In this document: piece by piece, positions 47,021-59,030 of the stretch | How the letters are laid out: the number at the start of each line of letters is the position of its first letter | Numbering within the stretch: the first letter of the stretch is position 1 | NCBI GenBank assembly: GCA_027625915.1 | Contig: JANTQA010000032.1 | Coordinates: 4,712,001-4,776,000, forward strand | Source of the DNA: Anaeramoeba flamelloides | Taxonomy: Eukaryota > Metamonada > Anaeramoebidae | Reading direction: 5' to 3' | Length of the DNA stretch: 64,000 bases | The notes under the pieces: generated by a model | What the model saw: only the letters and a program-made list of their open reading frames with translations | Told to the model about the DNA's origin: nothing | The model's database searches: none | Made by a program: the position numbers and the translations under genes

Positions 47021-47097
<77 letters not shown>

Positions 47098-49669
47098 TCA
47101 AAAACAAAAAAAAAGAAAAACAAAAGAAAAGCAAAAGAAAAAAAAAATTTGAAAAAGCAAAACTAAAATTTGAAAAATTAGAAAAAATGATTCTGATCCA
47201 AAAATTTGAAAATATTTTTTGTTAAGAATACTGGAATAAACCCTCAAAACAACTCCCATTAACATTATAAAGTGAGTCAAAATTTATGAAAAATAGTTTA
47301 TCTAAATATCCAAAATCATCAACTACCATTTATTGATTCTTGGTAATAATTCAATTTGTTTCTTAATATTGTATTAAATAAAAAAAAAAAGATATGAAAG
47401 TTTCTGATCTCAATTTTAACTGATATTTTTTTGGGGTGAAAATTGGTGTTTATTATTTTCTTTTTGATCTTAGAAAATTGTTTTCAGAACTTGTTTAATC
47501 TCAACAAATTTCCAAATAGAATTAATAACATATAACTGCATTTCATTGTTCAAAAAATCAAATTTACCCTTTTTGTATTTCCAGTTTTTTATTAAAATTG
47601 GTCGTAAATTGTTTTCCCAAAAAAAGTGTAATTTTTTTTTTTTTTTCATTTTTTGGAAATATTTCAACAAAAATATTTTGAAATAAATACCTTAGTTCAT
47701 TGATTCAATCAGTATTAATATTAAACTTAATTGTGGATTGTAAATTAACGAACAATACCACTAACAAAGATGATTTTTTTAGAAATGTAAAAAAAAATGC
47801 ACCACTTTTTTGGAAATACCTTACAATACCGTAATCCTATTTTATAATTTTGATCAAAAAAAAAAATAATAGAATTATAATTAACATATTTTGCACAATC
47901 AAAAGATTTGAATGAAACTTTTATTAACGTGACTTAAGTGATATTTAGAATTTATGATATGTGTATATTACTCTGATGACTAACAACATATTTGTTAACT
48001 TAAAAGAATGTTGATTTAAGAGTTCTTTTACAAATTTTAAAAATTAGGTTTTTTTTCGAAAATTTTTCATTTAGCAAAACTATTTTTACAAATTCAAATT
48101 CTAAATTTACCTTGAAAAGGTTTGAAAATTAAAATTTTCTTTATTCTAATTCTATCCAAATTATTTACAATCACCATACAATTACTAAAAGTATACAAAT
48201 ATACTTAAAAATAATTTAAATATAACTATGAAGCAATCTCAAAAAATAAAAATTGATTTTAAATTTTCCTTATTTTGTTTGGGACTTTTCATTAAATTTG
48301 TTGATCTAGTAAGGTTTTTATCCAAATCTTCAGGAATCCAAAAATTTTGTAATTTTTGGACTCCCTTTAATTCCCATTCTTTTAAATCATTTTTATTGGT
48401 TAAGGTGTTGTATTTTAATCCACCATGAGTATAAAATATGAAAAATGCCGATTTTTTTAAATTATTTTTGTCTCTGAAAAAGTGGCAGAAGATATTAAAG
48501 AATATCAAAGCTTCACAAAAAAAAAAACAAAAAAAAACAAAACATTTAAAGATTTTTGTAATCTTTTTTTTTTTATCATAATTGATATTTTTCAAAAAAA
48601 TACTAAATGCCATTATTATGATCAACTACAATTAATAAAACGATAAATTTTACATCAATAAACTTTACTAAATAATAACGTATATTTTTTATCATCTATT
48701 GTTATTTTTTATAATTATATTATTACTTTCGTTTATTTTATTAAAATATAATTAATCAAAAATGCAATTATATATGCATGTCTGTGTGTATTTGTGTATA
48801 GTTATACAATTGACCAATCTCAGCGAAGAGTGAGAGTAATAACAGCATTGATTCCAACAACAAAAATTTTAGAAGAATTATATCAATCCATTGATGTTGA
48901 AGTCTTAATGAATTACAATATTAAAAAGGGGATTACTATTTCTTTATCAATATCTATCCAAGCAGCCCGAGAATATGTAATAAAAATGTGTCAAAAGATT
49001 ATTTCTGGATATCTAAGGATAAAACAAACTTCCAAAAAACAAAATTACCAGTTTAATGAAAGTAACAATAATTTAAAACTTCCAAATGCATTAAATGTAT
49101 TACCACTATTTACGGTTGCCTATTTGAAAAATATAATGTTTTCAGCTGATCCAACAATAGAAACTGATGTAAGAGCTTATTATTTTACAAAATTTCTGTC
49201 AAAATATTTTACCGAAACTACAGCACTTTTATGCCCATATTTTTATGAATTAAATAATTTAATATCGTCAAATGAGAAAGAAAATAAACTTCCAAAAAGA
49301 TTGTCGTTAACTTCAAATAATTTAACTGAAAATGGCATTTATTTCCTATCAAATGGGATACACAGTTATTTATATATTACCCAAAATGTTTCCAATAACA
49401 TATTAAACAATTTTCTTGAAGAAGAACAAAATATTCTGATGAACGATCAATATGAATTAAAATTAAAATTAAAGAAGAATAATAAAATTCATAAATTTAT
49501 CAAACAAATCCAAACAATGTTTAGTTATACCCCAATTATATCTGTGATTACACAAAATGTTGATCAACATATTTTAATATTGAATTTATTAATCGAGGAT
49601 TCAATGAAATATGTAAATTCCTATCATGAATTTTATAATAATTTAATACAAATAGCAATGAACTTTTAA
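43144..49669 (+). CDS. SEC24: Sec24 COPII cargo adaptor, three exons
   Basis: Exons 43144-43264, 43464-44916 and 48802-49669 join at GT-AG sites (phases 1 and 2) to give 813 residues. Sec24 pairs with Sec23 in the COPII inner coat at ER exit sites and selects cargo. Features in order: a short Lys-rich N-terminus; the Sec23/Sec24 zinc finger with Cys107, Cys109, Cys128 and Cys131 (RCKCGSYVN, WICIICG); an Asn-rich insert at about 146-175; the trunk (vWA-like) domain starting PPPPPIYCFVIDVSEQ; a beta-sandwich entered at YIAIQTGIVYTIDQSQRRVR, which spans the exon 2/3 junction; the helical domain; and a gelsolin-like C-terminus. It is shorter than animal Sec24 mainly at the N-terminus. The start is the first ATG of exon 1 and an additional upstream exon is possible. 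Intron 2 (3885 bp) is filled with nested inverted repeats. Confidence 0.93.
46345..46538. mobile_element. Palindromic MITE, copy M7, inside SEC24 intron 2
   Basis: 194 bp, left end TAGTCAGTATCACTTTTAAG, right end TTGAAGTGATACTAATCG, followed by TA (46539-46540). It sits inside the middle inverted-repeat pair of the intron, so it may have inserted into that element. Confidence 0.78.
47027..47093 (+). repeat. Poly-A tract of 67 bases
   Basis: An unbroken A67 run within SEC24 intron 2. It creates spurious poly-Lys and poly-Phe frames on the two strands. True length may be uncertain in an assembly. Confidence 0.9.
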
Positions 49670-52553
49670 GATTAAATTTTTTTTATTTAAAAATTTATTA
49701 CGAATTTATAAATTTTAAATATTCATTTTACGTATACACCCATATATATATATATATATTATACATTATTAAAATATATTAATAAAAATATTTATTTAAT
49801 TTGTGATTTGTTTAAATTTGCTTTTTTAATAAAAATAAATGTTATTAGAAAAATAGTTTTTCAACATTTTGGTTCTTTCTTTGAAATTTTATTAAAGATT
49901 CTCTAAAAATTTCAATAAAGAATCATAATTGTAAAATTATCATTTAAATTATTTTTAATAAATATAGAAAATTATTTTTTTTACTTATTATAATATTGGT
50001 GCTCTGTATTTTTTTTTAAACTCTAACTTTTTCTTTGTGAAAATTCTAGGTATATAATTCTTGATTACTACTGATAAGAAATAGAGTAGAACGCTGAAAA
50101 GATTAAGATAGCAATTAGTCATTGTGAAAATATTTTGGGAAATACTTTGGTTAATCGGCAAATTTTGAAAATTTCTGATCTTCTAATTTTCAATTCAATT
50201 TGGGTAAAATAAAAAGTTTTTTCCAAATAAATTCGACTTTAAAAATGTTATTTAAAGTTACTTTAGAAGAGTTTAACCAAATTTTTTTTTCAACATTTTT
50301 TTAATCTCATAAATTTCAAAAACTTGCCGTTTCAAGTATTTACAACATTTCAAAAATTAATTTGTTCAAAGGAACCAAATTATTTGATCAATAAACGCTA
50401 AACAAAAAAACTCTTCAATTATTCCTTAAAGGTTAAAAATTGAATGAATACTTTTTATTTACTTAAAAACAAATTCAGAAAACAAAACACTATCTTTTTG
50501 GTTTTGGCTCGAAAGAAATCAATATCATTTTTTAATAAAAAAAAAAATGTTTGGATTCTTTTTTTTTTAGAAAAAAGAGAAAAGAAGAGACCATTTATAG
50601 AATACATTTTGAAAAGGGGAAAAAAATACCTTTACAAATTAAAGAAATTAAAAAAAAAAAAAAAAACATTTTTTTTACTATGTCAAGTCAAGAATTTTTA
50701 AGAGGAAATACTCAAAATCATTCACTGTTAAGAACATATAATATATGAGGGTTTTATTTTTGATTGACTTAAGACATTTCTTAGCAAGCTACAGAACAAA
50801 ATGGAAGATAGAAACGATTAAGAAGTTGGACAATTTAGTTTGTCTCTGTGGGGTTTTAAACCAAGTTTTTTCTCGAAATTAGATAATTTAAATTTAAACT
50901 TCAATGTTTTCGCTCATTTATTTTAGGAAAAGATCATTTGAAGAATTTCTTCCAAGTACCATTAAAAAATAACAAATTTGTTTTTACTTGGAAAAATTTG
51001 TTTTTTTTTTGTTTTGGTCTTAGGTCTTTAGTTCCAAAATATAAATAACATCTAAAATTGTTTCATTTTTTCAACAATTTTTATAATTTCCTCGTTTTGG
51101 ACCCCCTTTTCAACTCATAATATGATTTTTTTTCTGATGCCAAAATGGATATTAATCGTCGTTCTTCAAACCCCGCAACATAATCTTATATCACTTTGAA
51201 CAATATCATCTTTCTCTTTATTCCGGATCAATATCAGAGCATAACATGTCGATTGTTTCCAAATCAAAGCAATAAAAACAGATATTAAAAGTCGGAAATA
51301 ACTTTTCAAATATTATACAATGCATTTTGTATAATTATTTACAAAAAAATTCCATAAATAAAAAAAAATATTTATTTTTTTGTTTAAAAAATGATAAAAT
51401 AGTATTTTTCCCAACTTTCTACTATATTTTTCGTTTTATGAATTTTTGCTACTAATTCACAAATTATTTGTCAAAATCGTTGTAATTAAGAACAAAAGAT
51501 AAAGTTTTATCTTTAAAAAGTTATTTAGTAGTCCCAAAAACAGTTTTTATTTCAATCTATTAATCATTTGAAAACTATTATTTTTAACTGAATAAAAATT
51601 GTTTACTCATATGTTCTAAATTTTCAAAATACCTTCTATTTTTTTTTCCATGTAGAAAAAAAAAAAATAAAATTTACTTTTTTTTAAATGGAGATAAAAA
51701 AATTTAAAAAAAAAAAAGCAATGAAAAAAAAAAGAAAAAATGGTCTATCCAGACAAAAGGAAAGAGAGAGAAAAATGTGAAAAGTTGGGTAGTAACATAA
51801 CACCCAAAAGATAGCCTCTAATGTGACAAAAAAAAAGTCAAAAAAAAAAGTATATATGAAAAAAAGTATTTTTGAAAATAACTCATGAATGATCAGATGA
51901 AGGTGAGTTTCAACAATCTTTTGATGCTGGAAAAAAAAAATTTTTAAGCAAAAAGATAATTATTTGGCAATTTTATTCCAATTTAATATCCATAAAAAAA
52001 ACAAAGTGTTAAAAAAACTTCTGAATTTGAAAAAAAGACTTTAACAATTCAAAAAATAACCCAATTGAAATAATTGTAACCCACGATATATACAACATAA
52101 TTAATAATATTAACATTAAAAAATGAAAAAATCACTAGAGAAATAACAGAATTATTATTATTGTGTCGGTGGGCTGTTACTAAAACTTACTTATCTGGTT
52201 CAAAAAAATGATATACAAATTTTTTTTTTTTGATATTTATCAACTATTAAAAAAAAACCTATTCTAATATCAAAATTTATTTCAACCAATAACCCTTTTG
52301 CCGTCACCTCTACCTCTCCAGTTCACCCCACCTTTGGTATTCAAAAATGAAAGTTTAGTAAAAATATTTCTCAAAAAAAAAAAAAACACAGTTTATTAAT
52401 TCACATTATCAATTTAGAGAAATTGCTAACAAAAAAATCCAAATATTTGAAAATGTTTATTAAAAGAGCAGAAAAATAAAAAAAATTGTCTCATTTTTTT
52501 TAACTTATTTTTTTTTTTTGGCATTTTGAACAAGCTGAACTAATCCACTTTAA
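49670..52553. other. Intergenic; unidentified worn coding region near 51080-51330
   Basis: AT-rich. On the minus strand between about 51330 and 51080 the composition is codon-like and consecutive segments in more than one frame read as plausible protein. It appears broken in about three places and I cannot assign a family. A plus-strand stretch at 50760-50880 and an AG-bounded stretch near 50930 are also open but unassigned. The frame at 50444-50701 is Lys/Phe-rich and not credible. Confidence 0.35.
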
Positions 52554-53370
52554 GGAAGTAACTATGGTAAAGCGAAAATTTTTCTTTGTTTGCGATTTTG
52601 AAGAGGATCAGAAAATAAAATTTTTTACTTCTGGTTGTAACTCATTGATTGTTATTATTTAAAATACTTCAGTCATTAGACTTTGTATTTTGTTTTTTCT
52701 AAGTCTCAAAGAAATTGTCACAATAGAATATTGAGTTGAATTGCTTAAAATAGTGTTTCTAATGTTGAATGACTAATCTTTTATCCTTATCTCAACATTC
52801 TATTGTGACATTTAATTTTTTCATTTATTATTTTTTTCATCATTTTTGAATTTTTTTAATCATGATAACAAAAAGTAATAAGAAAGATTTTTTTATCAGT
52901 AATATTTGGGAAAAATGGATTTTGTCTAAAAAGAACGACAAAATTTCAATAAAGAATCACAAAAGAAAACAAGAATAGTATTTTAATAACAAGAAGGATT
53001 TCAAAAAAATAAATATTATCCCATAACATATCTGGTTAGGGGTTTAAAGACTTGGATGAAAATGGAATTGGGGAAGTGAATATGATTATATTTTATCAAA
53101 TTTTAAATCACAAAATAGCTATTAGTTTTATTCTAAAAATCTAAAATTATCTTCTCACAAATAAAAAATTTATTATAAAAAAAATAAAAATGGACCCAAT
53201 TCTATCAATATATTCTCTTTTTTTTATTATTCAGCCTTAGTAAAAAAAAATATTAAATATTTTTTTTAAAAAAAATTTTTAGAGAATCTACGATCACACG
53301 CCACTAAAATAAAATACTCTTTTCTCATCTCTCTGAAAATTTTATCATGTCTTATGGTGTAGCTACTCCC
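52554..53370 (-). mobile_element. Compact TTAA-flanked element C2 (817 bp)
   Basis: Left end GGAAGTAACTATGG after TTAA (52550-52553), right end GTGTAGCTACTCCC before TTAA (53371-53374). It matches the outer parts of C1 in reverse. A conserved internal hairpin at 52716-52810 pairs TCACAATAGAATATTGAG with CTCAACATTCTATTGTGA. No coding frame. This copy shows the element's length without later insertions. Confidence 0.75.
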
Positions 53371-53589
53371 TTAAGATATGATATCATCAAATCTGGGTAT
53401 TCATTATTATTGAGAAGAGGATGATCTTTTTAATCTTAGGTAGTGGAAATACAAATATTTTTAATAAAGGTTGATCTGTAGATAAATCTCTGCCTTTAAT
53501 CAAGTATGATATATTGTTTTCAATGGATAAATAATAAATGTTATGGTTGTTAATTAAAATAAGAGATTAACACTTTCTTTTTTTTTTAA

Positions 53590-54340
53590 GGGATTAGCGT
53601 CTACCAAGGAGAAGCCTAGGAACAAAGTATGTTGTTATTGACCTTAACCACATTAGTTGCTACATGGTTCAAATGCCTCTAAAAAATCGATTAGTCAAGT
53701 AGTAATATTTGTTGATCTTATCAATGAAAAATGATCCTTGTATTAGTAAAAAACCCCAACAATTTCAGAATAAAATCTGCATTTCGCCATAAATTTAAAG
53801 GTTGAATTATCAATATTCAGATTCTAAAGTCACAAAATATCTTCCTTAAATTTGTGGCGAAATGTAGATTAGTTACTAAAAAAATCGTTTTTTTACAAAA
53901 TTAAATAATTAACAAATAGATTTTTTTGACAAATTATTTCTCAAATCATGCAAATATATTGATGCTACAAGTAGCTTTATCAAAAGCAAATAAAATTAAT
54001 CAGTCTTTGTGCTTTTATGCTGATGATTATTGAGTTAATCTTTGAAATTAAAAAATTCTAAAAATAGTTACTTTTGGAAGTTCTAAATCTAAATTATTAA
54101 ATAATAGAATACTGCTATTTGGGTTACTATTTTTAGATAAGGAAAAGGAATTAAAAAAAAATTTTTCAAAATGAAACTTTTTTAATAGTGATCCTTTGTG
54201 GTAAAAAATGTAATAATTTATTGTGTAATAAGATTTATAATAGATTTTTTAGAGCTATTTGAGCCATGGTGAACTAATATCATTTGCATCCAATTACAAC
54301 ATACTTTGATTATAGAGAAATCTATGGTGACGCTAATTCC
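53590..54340. mobile_element. TTAA-flanked TIR element E (751 bp)
   Basis: Left end GGGATTAGCGTCTACCAAGG after TTAA (53586-53589), right end GGTGACGCTAATTCC before TTAA (54341-54344). Terminal inverted repeats run about 110 bp with interruptions; inner landmarks are AAAGTATGTTGTTATTG and CAATTACAACATACTTTG. An internal hairpin at 53782-53872 pairs CTGCATTTCGCCATAAATTT with AAATTTGTGGCGAAATGTAG. No coding frame. Confidence 0.75.
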
Positions 54341-54344
54341 TTAA

Positions 54345-55088
54345 GTGTGTATAATTTCTTATCTTTTCCGAAGATGGTATGTTTTTATCTTATTTTTGAA
54401 TTAAATCAAACATTTTGATTTGCTGGTTTTTGAATGAAAACGGTTATAAAAATTTCAGATCGGTTTCTTGTTTTAAATATATCTTCAAGTGGGAATTATC
54501 ATTTAATAATCAAACTATATTCTTTTTTTGAATTTTGAAAAGAGGTTTCATTCAATTACAATGAGATTAAGCAAATTTATTACCTAAAAATTTTTTAGTG
54601 AATGAACGAATAAAATTTATTTTTCGATTTCAAAATCGAGTATCAGTCTTCAATAATTCTATTACCCTTTTTACTTTCAAAGAAACTTGAGTATAAAGCG
54701 CACAAATTCTAATGTTTAGTTTTTTGTTCCAAATAAAAATAATTCAGTTGTGTGTTATGTTCAATTTAATCACAAGTCACTTTGAAGTGTTGATTTATTT
54801 CATCTGAGAATTGTGTTATTAAAAATAAAAAGTTGTGACAGAAAAGAATTGTTTCAAGCCAATTATTATTTTAAAGTATTTCTTGTCTTTCTTTTTTTCT
54901 TTTTTTTCTTTTTTTCCAAAAATAAAAAAGAAATTTAGTTGGTTAATTTTGTTTTTATTGTTTTTGGAAGACTAAAAACTAAAAAAAAATAAAAAAAAAA
55001 AGAAGAAGAAGTGGTAGAAGTAGAAGACAAAACAATTCTTGGGAATAGTTTGAAATTATTTCGATACGAGATCTTTTTTGTGTTCGTT
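54345..55088. other. Intergenic downstream of BRK1
   Basis: AT-rich. A purine-rich AAGAAGAAG tract at about 55000-55025 (plus strand) lies in the BRK1 3' flank. No gene recognised. Confidence 0.5.
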
Positions 55089-55468
55089 TTAATTTTGTTC
55101 TGATGTTTGTAAAATTTTGTCAATGGTATCCATTCTACGTTCCAAATTGGCAAGTTTTTCAGAAATTTTCGCAAGACGATATCTTGTTGATTTGTCTGAG
55201 ACGAGATCGGGTGTTAAATTAATTAAAAAAAAAAAAAAAGATTGGATTTTAAAAAGAGAGATCGAAATTTGAAAACAAGAAAAATTTTGATTGAAATTTG
55301 TATTTTTATTCACGAACAAACTAAAAAAAAGAAAAAACACATACCAAAGTTATTTAAAAATTCAGTTATTTTTAAAATACTTAAAGAGACTGATTCAATA
55401 AATTCACGATCTTCCCAATCTTGAGTTGTAATATCTGTTGTGTGATCGAATTTAAGCTTTTTGGACAT
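55089..55468 (-). CDS. BRK1: BRICK1/HSPC300, small WAVE-complex subunit, two exons
   Basis: Exons 55345-55468 and 55089-55195 join at a 149 bp GT-AG intron (phase 1) to give 76 residues; human BRK1 has 75. BRK1 is the smallest subunit of the WAVE/SCAR complex, which controls Arp2/3-driven actin assembly. The match spans the whole protein: QDWEDREFIESVSLSILKI (human QDWANREYIEIITSSIKKI), TEFLNNFDKSTRYRLAKISE, and EKLANLERRMDTIDKIL, which ends the coiled coil. Phe41-Asp42 spans the splice junction. The N-terminal 15 residues are specific to this organism. It implies actin-based cell motility. It is divergent with the E2 gene, about 5.9 kb apart. Confidence 0.93.
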
Positions 55469-56937
55469 CACAAGCAAAAAAACAGAAAATGGAAAATTTC
55501 TTTAATATGAAAAAAAAATGAATTGTTTTTGATTAAAATTTCGATTGTGTATTCCTCTGTTTGGAAACCATTAGTAATTTTTGATAAGAGAGAATGTTTA
55601 AGTGAGTTTCTTCTCTTTAATGAGTCGTTCAGCAAAGTGGGTATTATTTTTTATTTCAAGCAAAGTTATTCTCTCATTTTTCAAATTTTTAGTGTTTTTT
55701 CATTAGTTAATAATTCCTCTTAACTTTGGAATATTTCAAAATTGAATTAATACCGATAGAGAGGCGCTATTGACGTTATAGTTGTTGTTGGACGTGGGTT
55801 TTGGGGTTTATTTTTCTTATATTGGTTTGAAAATTTTGTTTTTTTTCGATTTTTTACTTTGTTAAATATTTGTTTGGATTTTTAAAAAGTATTTAATTTG
55901 AGTCATAAATATAAAAATAAAATTTTAGTAAAATAAAATACTCAAAATGATTTCTGAGTGATAAAATTAGCTTTGTATATAAAAAAAAATTATTCCAGAT
56001 ATCTAAGAATCCAAAGTATTTGAATTTTTGTTAAAATTGGCAACTGGGATAATTTTGACAATAAAACCCTTTTAATTAATATTCTGAAGAATAAACAGAT
56101 CTGACATTTTTATTCTTATAATTCTAATAATAGTATTAATCTTAATAAAATCAAATATAAAATTTTATCAATTTTTTTTCATTATTAAAGAATTTCCAAA
56201 AGAAAAAAAAAGTGGTTCTATTGTTGTAAGTGGAAGAGGTAAAAATAATTAATAAAGGCAAAAAACTGTGTATATTGGGGGCATTGGTTTGTTTTTTTAA
56301 ACAGTTTTTTAGAAAGCTAGTAACTTGTCAAAAAAAAAAAAAAAAATTACTCAAAAAATGGAGAGAGAAAAGGAAATCATCAGTTGAATATTCGAGTCTA
56401 AATAATATATTAAATCAACCCCTAACTTGATAATTTTAATAACAAATAATTAATTAACTTTTTTATTGGATAATAAATTGGCCAAAATTTTCCTTTAACA
56501 CTCACAAGAGTTTTAGAAAATTGACCAAAGACTTAAATGGACAATTCAATAAATTAATATCCAAATTTAATTCATATTTGAAAAAAAAAGTTTATAAATA
56601 AATCTTATAATTTTACTTTTTAATTCTTTAAATATTGAATTTTAAAATAGATAAAAAAACTCTTTTTATTTTTTTTATATAATCCATAAAATATGATTAT
56701 TATTGGGGTGTTTCTAATATAATAATAAATATCTCTTAACAAATTTTACAGAAATTACAATCAATAAAAATATCCTAACAATCACATAAATATGCAATAA
56801 TCGTTTTATTAGTCCAATATTCTTGTTAGTAGAGTACTATTAATATTCATCAATTGGGAATAATATTGATGTATTAACAATATTTAAGTAATAATCCTTC
56901 AACTTTTTATAAGACCTACATTGTTTGTCCTTAAATT

Positions 56938-56985
<48 letters not shown>

Positions 56986-57970
56986 GTATGTATGTATGTA
57001 TATATATTTGTACAAGTAATCTGGCCAATAAAAAAAAAACAATTCTTATTTTTAAATGATCATATATCTTATCAATTATTTTGTGTTTATTGGGTCATTT
57101 AATTTTTTTGGGTAATTTCTTTATTATTAAATTGGGATATTTTTATTGTTTTTTTTTTTTTTTTTTTTTTTTTGGGCAATTATCCTCTTGGCGCTGTTTT
57201 ACAATACTCAAAATATTTAAAATACAGTTAAATAAATTTTCAATTGGTGTTGAAAATGTGTCTCCAAAGTACTTTTTAAAAAAATAATCAAATTGATTTA
57301 GTTTTTTTTTTTTTTTGATTGTAATTTTTCTCTTCAGATATATATAAACCCATTGTATCTTTTTTCAATAATATTTTTTAGAATCATATTTATTACATTT
57401 TGTAGTAAATTTATTCAAGGTGCTAAAAATTGTTTAAAAACCAGAATTTTTTATAGAAATATAGTTTAATAATTTGTTGTGTAATTTTAATATGGATACT
57501 AAAGTGTCTATTTAAATCAAACTTTAAATTAGATCGAAAAAAAATGGTTCAAGGGGGTGAAAGAGGGGAAGTCTGTACCAATTTTAACTAAAAAAGTTGA
57601 AGATTGTGTTTTCAATTTACCAAGTTTTCTTAATATATTTTAATCCAATCCCATTAAAATATTTAAAACAAGTGTATAGAGTTATAGTTAATTTGTATCA
57701 AAAAATCAAATTAAGTATAATTATTAATAAAATATTCCAGAAGAAATTTTTAGATACCTAAATCCCAATACATTTTTTAAGAAAGAAGTGAATGAAAAAA
57801 GAAAAATAATCACAATTTTATAGTCTAAATGACGATCATTTTAAAAACTCTCATTAAAAAACTCTATCTTTTGAAAGAAGACATGCAAATGTGTTTTAAT
57901 TATTGTGTTACTTGGAAGTTTCAATTTCAACACAAATAATTACAATACTTGAAAGATGTTTGTAATTTTC
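55469..57970. other. Intergenic with a TA microsatellite
   Basis: AT-rich with a (TA)n to (GTAT)n microsatellite at 56941-57008 and T-runs near 57150. The region 55520-55740 is open on both strands over short distances but shows no family. No gene recognised. Confidence 0.5.
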
Positions 57971-58230
57971 TCATAGTTTTCGTTCTTTTTCCTTATTATT
58001 TTTTCTTGGGTTGAAGCTCACATGAATTCCTTCAAAGATAGTATTTACTCTCTTTTGGTATTTAAATAAAAGCCCAAAACACAATGAACTTTTTGGTTTA
58101 TTGTTGTGTGGGAAATTTTTTTGTTTGTATTCTTTCTCCCAAAAATCAATTATAAGTTCCAAGACAAATTGATTTGGCGGTATTGTTGGAAAAGTTTTGT
58201 GGGGTTTTAAATTAAACGATCTAATGAAAA
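57971..58230 (-). CDS. Possible terminal exon of an unrecognised gene
   Basis: A minus-strand frame is open from about 58230 to the stop at 57971 and encodes roughly 85 residues of ordinary composition, for example FPTIPPNQFVLELIIDFWEK, then CFGLLFKYQKRVNTIFEG and a Lys/Arg-rich end. It is preceded by a T-rich stretch ending AG at about 58222, a good acceptor context. The only ATG in the frame is 63 codons from the end. Frames further upstream (58300-58500) are open but I found no donor that joins cleanly. No family recognised. It may be a real last exon or a relic. Confidence 0.3.
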
Positions 58231-58737
58231 TAAAAATCCAAAAAAAGTCAAAGTTTTTTTTTTTTATATTTTTAAAGAGAGGTGATTCAACATAATTACC
58301 TTCTATCTGCCTGAAACTCTAAAATTGTGTTTAGATTCAATTATCCTAGCTATTTTGAAGACTAGATTACTGCTCCAAAAAGAATATAAGTTTTGTGATT
58401 GGAAAAAAAAAATAAAAATAAAAATTGATAAAAGAATTAATAATAAAGAAATGTGGGAACAGTGAATTTTATCCAATTCCAAAAACTTTGTCATACTTTT
58501 ATCAAATTCTAACCAATCCAGACAAAGGCAAAAAATAATTCTAAAATTTTTATATTTTTCTCCATTTTGAATAATAAAAACAATTTTTAGAACCCTCCAA
58601 ACTTAACATAATGAATATATCAAGGAAAAAATAATATGTAACGACTAACAATTTGTAAGTGTTCTGGTAATTTCTTTCGATGAAATTTTTTTCAAAAAGT
58701 TTTTTTTTTCGTAATCTTATACTCGATTTTTAAGGTA

Positions 58738-58985
58738 CCAGAAATCCCCAAAATCACAGAAAATACATAAATCACAGAAACATAACCACTATAGAAAGAG
58801 AGAACACTTTGAACTTCAATTACAAAAATAGACCTTAACATAAAAGGTAAAGATCAAACAAGTCACAGAAATCACAGAAATCTTCATTATCATTGAAATT
58901 ATGAAAATCGTTCAAGTCACAGAAATTATAAAAATCGCAAAAATCCTACAAATCACAGAAAACACATAAATCACATAAATGGGAA
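58738..58985 (+). repeat. Degenerate AATCACAGAAA minisatellite
   Basis: The unit AATCACAGAAA or close variants (AAATCACAGAAA, AAGTCACAGAAA, AAATCACATAAA) recurs about a dozen times, in two blocks around 58755-58790 and 58858-58985. It has no coding or structural explanation that I can see. Confidence 0.7.
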
Positions 58986-59030
58986 CGGCAAATTGAGTCT
59001 AAGTATTTGATTTTTTTCCTTCTTGGTTAA

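Larger units (their letters stand above)
45385..48165. repeat. Concentric inverted repeats filling SEC24 intron 2
   Basis: The outer pair is 45385-45490 and 48050-48165 (TTTTAATTTTCAAACCTTTT, CAAGGcAAATTT, AATAGTTTTG, AAATTTTCGAAAAAAAA). The middle pair is 46225-46320 and 47385-47480 (GATATGAAAGTTTCTGATCT-type sequence, CTCAATTTTA, AAAATTGGTGTTTAT). The inner pair is 46668-46690 and 46843-46861 (CAAAAATTGTGACTCAC). A MITE, an A-family end fragment (45965-46035) and a 67-base poly-A tract lie within. No coding sequence is inside. Confidence 0.65.

Noticed and set aside
46937-47280. Overlapping poly-Lys and poly-Phe open frames
   Set aside because: They arise from the A67 tract and its complement inside a SEC24 intron, on both strands at once, with no conserved motif.
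53586-53700. tRNA-like GGTTCAAATGCC box
   Set aside because: No cloverleaf could be drawn; the sequence is the terminal repeat of element E and recurs inverted at 54230-54340.
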